A stretch of DNA of 64,000 bases from Ramazzottius varieornatus (taxonomy: Eukaryota; Tardigrada; Eutardigrada; Parachela; Ramazzottiidae). The notes under the pieces were generated by a model. It made no database searches, was not told the DNA's origin, and worked only from the letters and a program-made list of their open reading frames with translations. Where the stretch lies: positions 2,187,324 through 2,251,323 of the forward strand of contig BDGG01000001.1 of assembly GCA_001949185.1 (NCBI GenBank), in the 5' to 3' direction. The position numbers and the translations under genes are program-made. Within the stretch, counting starts at the first letter, position 1. Every line of letters begins with the position of its first letter. This document shows, one piece after another, positions 34,852 to 44,808 of the stretch.

Positions 34852-36739
34852 ACATACGGTACAAACAATGCTTCAACGAAGTCCCACCGTACCTTCACAC
34901 CTCGGGCCATCTTTGACCCTTGCCCCGTCGTTGACGGTCGTTACCTTCACAATAAACAGAAGTCGGATGCGGTGGCTGTCTCCGGGTTATTTCGGGGCAT
35001 GATCGGAAGTATCCACGGACCACGGCTACTTCTTCGGCCGAGCTTTCGAATCTGTAATAAGAAAATGTCAGATGTCAGACAGCAAGAAGGGCTCAAACTT
35101 CTTCGCTCAATGGACAACTGCCGTGGCCCGTGTGACCTCGCGTTCCGCCTCTCGGGTGCCGTCAGCTGCGGCTGCGGATGCCAGCCACTGGCAGCCAGCG
35201 AAAACATGGATGTCGGCTGTCAAAAAGTTCGTGCCATGGTCCGACAGTAGGAAGTGCACCCTTGACAAGTGGCGGTGAAACTTAGGGGTCCACCAATGAT
35301 TTTCTGCTTGGGTGTCCGAAATTTGTTTTGGCGATCAGCTGTCTTTGGGGGGAGCTCCTCTCCTAGGATCATGGCACGAACTTCGTATGGCAAGCGGCAT
35401 CCATGAGCGAAAATGTAAGTTGCGACAGCGGCGACACTCGAAGTACGGGCACGATCTGCTGGCCGACTCCCGCTCTCTCTACAGGCGGCTCCGAAAGGAA
35501 GAACGGTGGGTCTTTACGGTGTTAAGGAGATTTGGTTGAGGATTAAATTAGACTACTGCACATCTAAACGCCTTCGTTGTCGAAGTTCGAATGCCTTTCT
35601 TTCGGGAGGAGCCGTGTGGTTTCATTGGTGATAGCTAGTGAGCTTAGGTATTATACGTACTTCCGTCTCGCACAGAGTATGGTGGCGGAAGAAGTGAGTG
35701 GAAGCTGTTGGCCGTCTTGGCCGAGAGACTTCAGTCTTGAGTTTTGTGTGAGTTCGTGCGGCAGTAAAGTTCCCTCCCGTTTTTCCCAACGGTTTCATCT
35801 GTGTTTCGTCTCTAAAAAGGCTTTGTGCCTCCAAGGACCTTCGGCGACCTTTACCTAGTCAGGTAGCACCGCTCCCGCGGACAGTAGGATAAAGTATCTA
35901 GGATTCGGCCAGTAGCCTCTTCAAAAGGGACTAACGTCGGATCTTCGAGGACTTCTTCCTTTCTGTGGACCGAAGCGAGGTAAGTCGTAAGATTTACAGG
36001 TAGCTAGCGGCGCGAAGTACAGGTGAGGCCTTTGCCTAATATCTTGAAGTGCAGGAAGCTTTGTGGTGCGAGGTTACTGGACATTTGTCCGACATGAAGT
36101 GCAGGGGAATATTGACGTGTGAGTTTGTGTAGGGAAATTACAGCTTGGCCGAGTTTGCCAAGTCCTTTTATTCTATCAATTTAGAGTAACGTCTGAATAA
36201 ATATTCCTCGCTACCGGACGTAGAACTTTGTATCGAGGTGTTCATCGGGAGTTCTACGGAGGCGACTGCCTTATATTTTGAGCCGATATTCTTGGGCATT
36301 TTGCCCTTTGGAGGAAAACCTTTGCAACAACGGCCTGCTTCAGTTTCCTCCATTGAACGAAGAAGTTCGCCCTTATGACCGCTAAAATCAGACTGCACAA
36401 AATTAACAAGAAACTGCGCTTGGAACAAATGGTTTCATCGACGAATCAGCCGAAGATAAACCTTGCGGAAGATCAGCCTTTTGAAACAGGTCGTTGAACT
36501 GGTAGCCACAGTGAGGGAATAAGACTACAGAACCATGCGAACTTGTTCCGAATAGTTTGCCTTGGATACCAGGGCTCTCCATTGATTATAATTGTCCTCG
36601 ATGGAGGATTTCCACTCTTTATCGAATCGACCGGTTATATAGGACTTTGTTCTTGACTTTAGGGGTATTCTTTGAAAGCTTTTGTTTATTGTCGTACTAC
36701 CCACCCATCTATTAACCGTCACTTCACGGAGAAAATGAG
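34852..36739. other. mostly non-coding; two very small ORFs
   Basis: A 68-codon ATG frame at 35072-35278 (MSDSKKGSNFFAQWTTAVAR..., Ser/Ala/Lys rich) and a 41-codon frame at 36375-36500 were seen. The latter starts MTAKIRLHKINKKLRL and contains QPKINLAEDQPF, which faintly resembles the N-terminus of the downstream kinase (MTTKASRV... SPKISLPKQ). Neither has other support. The 3' part should include the kinase promoter. Confidence 0.3.
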
Positions 36740-38480
36740 ATGACCACCAAAGCCAGTCGGGTAAACCAGAAGTCCGTACTCGAAAAATTTGATCCATCTA
36801 CTCGCTCGCCTAAGATAAGCCTTCCGAAACAAGGAACCAAGACCACCAGTATCAATCTTCTTGGAAGGCATCGCTCTCGTTCTATTTTACATACAGCATA
36901 CAACTATAGCCCACTAAACAACAACCTTGTTGATCTTGATAAATCTCTCAAGAAAAAGGAGGATGCGCAACGGAAGCTAGTTCGCTTTAAACGTAATAGA
37001 CGGAAGAGGAAGAAGACCCTCGACCGAGATCGGAGTGATGAGAAGATTGTCAGTCAGCCTTCTCGATGGAATAAGGCTTCCGAAGCGACTGTGAATAATC
37101 GGCAGGTAGCTTTATCCCAGTTTACATATCCCCTCGTTATTTAACACACTTATAGGAGCTTTTCAGGTTAGTCTTTATGCACCGACCGTCTTTATCCCAG
37201 TTTACATATCCCCTCGTTATTTAACGCACTTATGGGAGCTTTTCAGGTTAGTCTTCAAAAACGGAAGGCCTTCCTGGATCGTATCCGCTCGCAAGAGCCC
37301 GACATAGACGAGAAGTGCGTTATTCGAAAAACGGAGAGCGATGATGTCTTGATCCGCCAGAAGCGAAGTATCCTGGCCATGAAGACCCTACACAAAGACC
37401 AAACTCAGGTTATCGACATTAAGAAGATAGAGAATACGGGGGATAAACACAAGCAAGGAGGCAAATCGGGACGTATCGGTCACGGAGGTTTCGGAGAAGT
37501 ACATAACACAGTTCTGACTTCCGGGTATATCGTTTTGAGAAATCAGTGTTTAGGTTACGGCTTGGGAGCTTACGACAGAGCGTGGAGAGGTCCTTCGGGT
37601 CGCAGTTAAGAGCTTCGATCCTGCCGAAGGTGGAAGGAAACTGGCTCGCGCAGAGGCCTCAGTTATGGCTGAGTTCGAGGAGATATTGAACATCAAGATG
37701 TTGTTGTACCTCGTGCCGCAGAGACCCTGCTCTTTTCCTGTTGACTTTCCGGCACCTTCTATCATCATGCCGCTGTTTGAGAGTACGAACTTCATACTGT
37801 ATCTTTCTGGTCCGTAAACAGATGGTTACTGTTGCATGTTTCCACTTTAGCTCGGAACTGTGTGTCGCCTTCACTGCACAATCTGGTCTTCGAGCACTTC
37901 ATCATCCAACCAACCATGGCATGGATTCGTCATATTCTTGTACAAATTCTTCTTTCTGTTGCGAAGCTCCACGCAGCCGGCTGGGCACATGGAGACCTCC
38001 ACGGAGGCAACATCATTCTACAAAGCAGAAAAGTCATCCTGATCGACTACAGTAAAGCTAACCGGAAGAACCGCCCTTATGTCTATTGTCTGGTACGTTT
38101 TCATCACTATATATTCTATGGCGAGGATGCAACCCCACTTCTCGTTTCAGGAACCAGGTATCGACTGGATAAACAAGCTGGACTGGATAGAGCCGCTCGC
38201 GGTGACTGGCCAGAACTGTTGTTCCCGAGCAGCTGATATCTACAGCCTCGGGAAGCTAACAGAAGCTTTCATCAAACTATCCCTTTCCTACACTTCTCGC
38301 CTTCGCAGCAGAGAACGGCAGCATTACATCCGTTTGTTAGCTTTCATGCATTTGTCCTTTCACAGAAGGCAGTTCCGCCCAGACTGCCAGTTCCTGATAG
38401 AAGTTCTTCGTACTAAGGATTTTTCTACCCTAAACCTCTGTTCTTGTGAAGCCGGTTGCGAGATGCTAATGCCACCCTAA
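36740..38480 (+). CDS. divergent protein-kinase-fold protein
   Basis: Five exons (36740-37105, 37247-37531, 37590-37809, 37851-38092, 38151-38480) give 480 residues with consistent phases. The first about 190 residues are Lys/Arg-rich and unstructured, then a kinase fold follows. Visible motifs are the glycine loop GRIGHGGFGEV (about 195-206), the ATP-binding Lys in RVAVKSFD, the catalytic loop HGDLHGGNIIL (about 336), LIDYSKA in place of DFG (about 355) and the helix-F motif DIYSLGKL (about 398). All key catalytic residues (Lys, Asp, Asn, Asp) are there, so activity is plausible. HGDLHxGN and DYS are unusual for standard Ser/Thr kinases and recall atypical kinases. The third splice (ATATC|GTTTTG, 58-nt intron) is the weakest. 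The intron 37106-37246 contains a duplicated acceptor region. Confidence 0.7.
37111..37255. repeat. tandem duplication of an intron 3' end
   Basis: The 65-bp segment 37111-37175 (TTTATCCCAGTTTACATATC... ...AGCTTTTCAGGTTAGTCTT) is repeated at 37191-37255 with two or three changes, period 80. Both copies end in the same TTTTCAG acceptor plus the first exon bases. Confidence 0.9.
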
Positions 38481-38748
38481 GTTCTAGTTCTCGACGACCT
38501 ATTTTAATTATATTGATCTAAAAAACAGCAAGAAAGAAGCATTTGTTGGTTAAGTTGGTTTCTTGAGACTTAAGAAAACCGAAGCCATGCATTTTCGACT
38601 GGAATGTCGGAATAGTCTGTAAGGCACCAAGCAAAAGGCGCATAATTGAAACCTGAAACCACGATATCAGCACAGGTTAAAAACCATTCCAATATCCGTT
38701 TGAGAATTGAACCTTGCGTACTTTGATAAAATGTGCCGTGGATATTAT

Positions 38749-40617
38749 TCAGATCTTGGTCGTGGAAAACGGTTGCAGTTCGTGGACAGAGTTGAGCACA
38801 ACCGGCGACTCGAAGTGTTTTCCTTCCACGAGGTCTTTCAATCCTTCACCAGCATATGACACGCGCGGAGAAATCTCGCAGACAATCTCCACTCGTTCAC
38901 CATTCACCAAATGGTCCTTCGCATCCACGAAGCTGCCTCCTGCCTTCTCAATGTACCGTCTATGCAGGTCGTAGATCGACCTTCGTGCAGTTGTTGGTGT
39001 ATCCTCAGCTGCAGTGTCAGCGTTCTTCAGGGGCGCGAACTCGTCTTTGCGGATGACTTCCCACACAGCGAACCGTCTGGCGAACTGGAAGACATCAAAA
39101 ACAAACTTCTCCATCTTGATGCCGTTAGGCTTTGTGGGCGCTACCAGGTTGCCTTGACTGTCCACGTAGGAAATTTTCTTCTTGGCGATATGGTACTTCA
39201 GGTTGGGCTCGAGCTCTGTGCAGACTCGCTTAAGGAAGTCCACCGTGAAGAAATGGTTGGCGATGTTACCCGCGTTGAACATCAGGTGCCCATTCGGAAA
39301 AGTCTTTCTCGCCGTTTCTGGCGTTATCTCACTATACTCTACAACCTACAATTCACAAGAAATTTCGCTTTGTAGCCGAGAAGGAGCTTGCGAACTGGGC
39401 GCTCGGCAAACAAACTGGACCGGGCCGTCTTCACCAAGTGGCGCATGTTTTCGAAGATGTTAGCTGATTGCGTGCGCCACTTAGTAGACGACCTGTTCGA
39501 ATTTGCTTGCCGAGCTCTTGATCGTCTTAAAATAGATTTGAAATGATCAAACGGACCTGCCAGACGTTATTCACCAAACAGACGACGCCAACAGGTTCAT
39601 CCGGGCTGCTCTTTTCTACGACTTTATTCCCACATTCCACATCTCGGTTGATACAGTAGCCAACGAAGACAGGATCAGCAACCTTCACTAATATGTTATC
39701 CACCCCAAAGACGTGCACATACTTAATGTTCCTAGCCAGTAAATCATCTAACACGTTCCCTTCGAGCAAAGCACGATACAGTCCACCATTTCCACCAGGC
39801 GCTGCTGCGATCTTTCCTGGAGACTCGAGTATGATCCGTCCTTCAAAATCGAAACACGGAAGCATTTCTTGTTCAAATAATACCACAGAGTCAGCTCGGA
39901 GACCGAAGTAGTTGTGAGCGGCGAAGAAGTCTTGCGTGGTGTGTCGTGTATGCTCGCTGGTCATGATGTACCACTTGATGGTCCCTCGTCGTCCGCATGC
40001 GTGCTCGGACAGATCTTGTAGTCGGACGATTCTTTCTGCTTGGATCTGGTACAGGGTTTTGTGCGAAGGAAGACCCACGTCGTACATGCCTTTTGGATAT
40101 TTCACACCTAGGCGAGTTCCTTGTCCACCTACAATGCACAGGTTAATGACATGACAACATTACAGCATGACATGATGGACAAGTGGTAGCACAGTTATGC
40201 GTGAATAACGTCACTGAGAACCCGTACGCAGTAAGCATAAAACTTATTACGTCACGCACTATGATGGTTCAACAGCTAACCTGCGAGAAGGATGACAGCC
40301 ACTTCATCCCGAGATATAGCCTCCAGCCCCGTCTGTTCAAACTGAGCGAGTTCTTCCGGAGTATTACGGTTAACACCCCCGTAAGAATTTTCCGGGACAG
40401 GCTGCATCAACTTGTCGATGGCCTCCTGTACAGCGTTCTGCGCGGAACGATCATTCGTTTGATGGTACATTCGCTGCACATGCTCCAGATCGAGATTCTT
40501 CAGTGCCTGACCCAGCTCATGCCTCTGCTCCTCGTTTAAAGTGTCCCAGAACTGCAGCAGGTGATCTTGCTTGGATGCGGTTAGGTGCTGGCGTAAACCA
40601 GCCAGGTCGGCGTGCAT
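38749..40617 (-). CDS. UAP1: UDP-N-acetylhexosamine pyrophosphorylase
   Basis: Three exons (40281-40617, 39557-40128, 38749-39345) give 501 residues, close to animal UAP1. The enzyme makes UDP-GlcNAc (and UDP-GalNAc) from UTP and the hexosamine-1-phosphate in the cytosol, feeding glycosylation and chitin. Motifs: the nucleotide-binding loop LLAGGQGTRLG split by the first intron, YPKGMYDVGLPS, WYIMTS, DGNGG-like PGGNGGLYRAL, VDNILVKVADP, EPVGVVC, FNAGNIANHFF, KPNGIKMEKFVFDVFQFA, EFAPLKNAD and CEISPRVSYAGEGL. The start is the ATG at 40617 (MHADLAGLRQHL). Intron 39346-39556 contains a palindromic mini-element. The gene is divergent from ARL2. Confidence 0.96.
39430..39485. repeat. palindromic mini-element, copy 4 (UAP1 intron)
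   Basis: The left arm TTCACCAAGTGGCGCA (39430-39445) and right arm TGCGCCACTTAGT (39473-39485) flank a core TTAGCTGATTGCG. The element lies inside the 211-bp intron 39346-39556. Confidence 0.85.
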
Positions 40618-41430
40618 GATGACAGGAATCACGGAGTTGCGGAACAAACCGGAAGTCAAATAAAATACAGCGAAGCTTTGTCCCAAGTAGTCTGTGGAAT
40701 CTGCAAAATGATAAGTACTGACTTAGACCTTCGAGTAGCCAAAGCATCCGTTAAGACGGTCAGATTGACGAGATGGTTACGAGACAAGAAAGACTCGTAT
40801 TCATGAATACCACCCGTAATGTGCCACGTAAACGTGAATTGCAACTCGCACCTACTTACATGTTCGTACGGTGACCGCCGCTGTTCTCGTAGTCCTTCGC
40901 CCGGCATATATGACCGCTCGACGAAGCTAGAAAAGAGACTGCCTATAGCGTAGATAAATGCTAACTTTTTGGTTCCTCGGGAAAAGTGGACGAAGTTGGA
41001 ATGAAGGACTCGGGAGTCAGAAATAGGTCGGGCGACATGACGTGAGATGACATGATATGACATAACATAACATACCATTATACGCTATTTGGAGCAGTAA
41101 AGCAACTCTTCCTACCTCCTAGTTCCTAACTTCCTATTCAGTTCTTTTGGTTTGGTAACTTTGGTTCAGTAGTTTTCTTTTCGTTGGATTTCAGGATGAC
41201 TGTCAACTGACTTGCATCCTTCGCAACATCTGGATCTACTGATGAGAACGCTTGGTGGTGGATGAGACACGGATATCATGGTCTAAAGAGGAACAGCTTT
41301 CGAAGGTTCGGATGTTGGGTGACTTGCGGTAGGCTTCCTGTTGCTCGCCTGCTCAGCTTGTATATCTAGCGACTAGCCTGAGTACTCGGCAGACACCATC
41401 TTACGGCTTTGGACTTCTAAGACACTAAAC
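40618..41430. promoter_or_regulatory. divergent intergenic region, UAP1 / ARL2
   Basis: About 800 bp between divergent start codons. It holds a short ATGACAT-type low-complexity run near 41033-41075. No other feature was seen; shared promoter function is inferred from layout. Confidence 0.35.
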
Positions 41431-42357
41431 ATGGGACTGATGAAGATTCTGAAGAAGCTGAAGCAGAGCGAAAAGGAAATTCGCATATTGCTATTGTGAG
41501 TACTCGCTTCTTCTAGTCTTCTAGTCCCAGCTTCTCACTGTGTCTATGGGTTCTTGTCCGCAGAGGCTTGGACAATGCGGGGAAAACCACGATAATGTCA
41601 AAGTTCTGCGGCAAGGATACAAGCATCATTGCGCCTACGCTAGGCTTTAACATTGAAACGCTAGAGTTTCAAGGGTAAGACGGAGTGCCTCTATTGGGAT
41701 GCTGACGGATTTGGATACTTCCGGCAGTATTGTAGTGCCGCTTAAAAGGTTTGAGGGGCCTGCATGTTTTATAGGTTTAAGCTGACGTTTTGGGATGTTG
41801 GGGGACAGAAAAGCCTTCGTTCTTTTTGGCGGAATTACTTCGAAAACACGGATGCATTAGTATGGGTTGTGGATAGCGCAGATCGACTACGGATGGACGA
41901 CTGCAAAAGGGAACTGCACGCCTTACTGCTCGAAGAGGTACTCTACTCTGATATTGCTATTGTGCCTCTCGTCGTAATCTGATGTTAAACTAATCTGCTC
42001 TGTACCCTAGAGAATGGCAGGAGCTACCCTGATCATTTTCGCGAATAAGCAAGATCTGTCCAGCGCGGCTTCCGCGTCCGAAATCGCAGAGGTAAGCACT
42101 CGCTCGTTATACATACTTATGTCGTTCTCTCGTTCGATGGCGGCTTTGGCTCGGTAGAAACTCTGGCTTGGAGTAAATGGGACTGCATGCGCTGTACTGC
42201 AATCCGTTGTTTGCAGATTCTTGACCTGAAAAGTATCAAGACTCATAACTGGCTCATCATTCCTTGTTCGGCCATGTCCGGCGAAAACCTACTCAAAGGA
42301 ATGGAGTGGCTAACAAACGACGTTGCTTCTAGAATCTTCACTTTAGAGCAAGTGTAG
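41431..42357 (+). CDS. ARL2: ADP-ribosylation factor-like GTPase ARL2
   Basis: Five exons (41431-41495, 41564-41674, 41775-41937, 42011-42091, 42217-42357) give 186 residues (human ARL2 has 184). ARL2 binds tubulin cofactor D and the carriers PDE6D and UNC119, and controls microtubule and mitochondrial functions. The [20 protein letters not shown] start with Gly2 is ARL2-specific. G motifs are complete: [20 protein letters not shown] (switch I), [10 protein letters not shown] (switch II), NKQD and CSAMSGEN. It looks intact. It is convergent with the mL45 gene, whose stop lies 250 bp downstream. Confidence 0.97.
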
Positions 42358-42608
42358 AACCTTCTTCCATTTTTCCAGATGAGACACTTGCGGTCTATTC
42401 TTGGGTATAGCACATCGAATATATTCCCAAGTTCTTCTCCGGGAACATGCTTAGGTCTCTGGACTGTCTGATCTCACTTCGAACCGCTTGATGTAGTTGA
42501 ACATTCATTCTGCATAACTATAGATCGTTTGACAGAGAAACAAACGACGGGGCTAAAAGTAAAAGCATCACCAGAAAACGAACTAACATCAAGTTACGAA
42601 ACAAAAAT

Positions 42609-44414
42609 TTACGCAGTAGCTACGGTCGGTTTCGCATTGGTCGATGTCGATTCTGCTTCGTCTTCCAAATCTTCCACCTTCTGCTTTTCTCGTAGTTTCG
42701 CCAGGTATTCCTCTGAAGGTGCTTCGAGTGTTGGTTTTCTGAACGTCCTGATGACCGGGTCGACGGGTGGGGCCCATGCCGGCACAATTTTTGCATGTAG
42801 TCTCCACACGCCGTAAGGGTTCGTCAGGTGCTTCTCGAACACAACGTACTCCAATACATTCTTGACGAGGTTCTCGCTACCATACATTATCCTTCCGAAC
42901 CGATCGTACACAGCCAAAGACTGCAACAAAAAACGGAACAGCTGAAACACGCGATACGTCAAAGCCGATTAACAATACAAACAGGTACGAGTAACCGGCA
43001 TGGAGATTACAAGCCGAAAATTCCGACGTGGTGTTTAGAAGTCTCGATCTCGGTTTTTCCTGCCTTTTCCTTTTTCGTGATGTCTAAATTAAGAAAAAAC
43101 TTTTTCCCATGCTTTTCAAACTTTCACGAGACAGAACAGAAGCCACATTGGTGAGATGTGATCCTTGAAAGGGACAGGGGTATCGCGCAATGTTAAAGAG
43201 CCTGTGAGGTGTATTAAGATCAGACAATCAAGGATAGGAAACAGTGTCACGCTGTAATCTCCACGCCGCAATTTTCGAGTTGAAATCCCCATGCCGGTTA
43301 CCTCGTATTACGAGGTGATAAGTTTGCCGACTTGGGTTTGATCGTACAGCTGACACAAAGAACAAAGTCTTTATAAAATTCTTTCACGAACCTGTCTGCT
43401 GTGGATCCGAACAGTCACTTGACCATACAGGTTATGTTTGGTGAGGAGCGGAGATACTCTAGCATGAACCAGTCGAGGTAACTCGATCGATTCGTGCCAT
43501 TTCCATTTGATGGTCTTCGTGTCAATCCCGTCAATCATATCCTACAAAAGAAAGAAGGCGTGAAGTATCCGATGGAATAATTTTACACTAAACCCATGAA
43601 GCGAAGTAACACAGCAAACGTACGTACTGGGTAGGCATGCTCCGTAACGACGTCATGTAGTTTTTCCAGGTCGTTCCTATCAGTCAGGAAAAATCACTGA
43701 AGAGCTCTGGCGCGTTCATCACACACGGAATTTCGAGGAGGCGAACTTACTTGACTAGCAGGTTATGCGCGTCGATGTAAATGTCTTGGGCAACGAGAGC
43801 AAAGTCACCGGCATCAAACTCTTCTTCAAAACGCCTGATTTTCCTCAACCCGAGCATCGTTCGGCCCTTCTTCTGCAGCACATTGTAGCGTTCCTTCATA
43901 CCTTCTTTAGACAGCGTGGATGCCCTTCCGTCTCCTTCGGGCGGGATGAAAGGCTCCATAATGGTATCTGCAAAGTAAACATGAAGATAGGATCGTTAAA
44001 TTCAGCACAAGGAAATGAATACGCGAAATCAAGGCACTTCCGGTCAGCATTACATAGAGCGCACTTACCGGTGGTCGTAATGAGAAGCGGCTTCTCTTGA
44101 TACGGCCTAGTTGGTGCTACTCCTTCCTTCTTCATGATACTGCGGATTTCTTCTGGCGTTAACTGCCCTCTTGCCTGTCTCCGCATTTGTTCATAATCGG
44201 GAAGGTTCACCTAAAACACGCGTATATATGGCAACCTACGTTCCACAGCACTAACAAATGAACAACCATTCTCCCTACTTGCCTTTATGAATTTCAAAGC
44301 TCTCTCCTTCCTGAACCGCGGATCACGATGCTTGTTGCGTATATATCGCACGAAGGTAAGCTGGAGAGGCTCCACGCGCAGTGCCAAAAAGCGGGTAGCT
44401 GCACCAGTTAACAT
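42609..44414 (-). CDS. MRPL45: mitochondrial ribosomal protein mL45
   Basis: Six exons, listed in transcription order: 44283-44414, 44069-44210, 43751-43967, 43628-43676, 43392-43541, 42609-42920. They give 333 residues (human MRPL45 has 306). The protein is a large-subunit mitoribosome component with a Tim44-like fold near the exit tunnel, thought to contact the inner membrane. Diagnostic motifs: [53 protein letters not shown] and [18 protein letters not shown], followed by KIVPAWAPP. The basic N-terminus fits a mitochondrial presequence. The first intron (44211-44282) begins with GC (AAG|GCAAGT), a GC-AG intron. The last intron (42921-43391) holds a MITE-like inverted repeat. Confidence 0.94.
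42988..43306. mobile_element. MITE-like inverted repeat in an mL45 intron
   Basis: Left end ACGAGTAACCGGCATGGAGA (42988 on) and right end CCATGCCGGTTACCTCGT (to 43306) form inverted repeats of about 45 bp, including CGAAAATT and CGTGG blocks. The interior is about 230 bp without coding potential. Target duplication was not resolved. Confidence 0.7.
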
Positions 44415-44808
44415 CTTTGCGCTAGCCGGAAAATTAATGACATAGGTTTGATGATTTTGATGTTCGAAGACTCGGTCTCGGGAGCTGTCCACGAATCAAT
44501 ACTCACAACTCCATGCTGCTGCCACTGGTGCTGGCGCCATCCATCGCGACTCGAAAAGTGTAACTGCAGAACAACAATGAGACCTCGAAGAAGAAACAAT
44601 TACGAAGTAAAAGAACGATTTTTGATTTTTGGAAATAAAACAGCGAAGTTTGCCACCTCGGGGATTCCGCTGAGATGGGTTGATTGTTGATTAACTATAG
44701 AGATTCGGGCTCAGGTACTGATGAGCTGCTCTGCTGCTGTACGTCGCCGACCAAAATCGATTGGCTTGAATGCTGCTCGAGAATTCGAATTAATTGATCG
44801 CTCGACAC
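44415..44808. other. 5' flank of mL45
   Basis: Promoter side of mL45, up to the pogo-like element. No motif was recognised. Confidence 0.3.
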
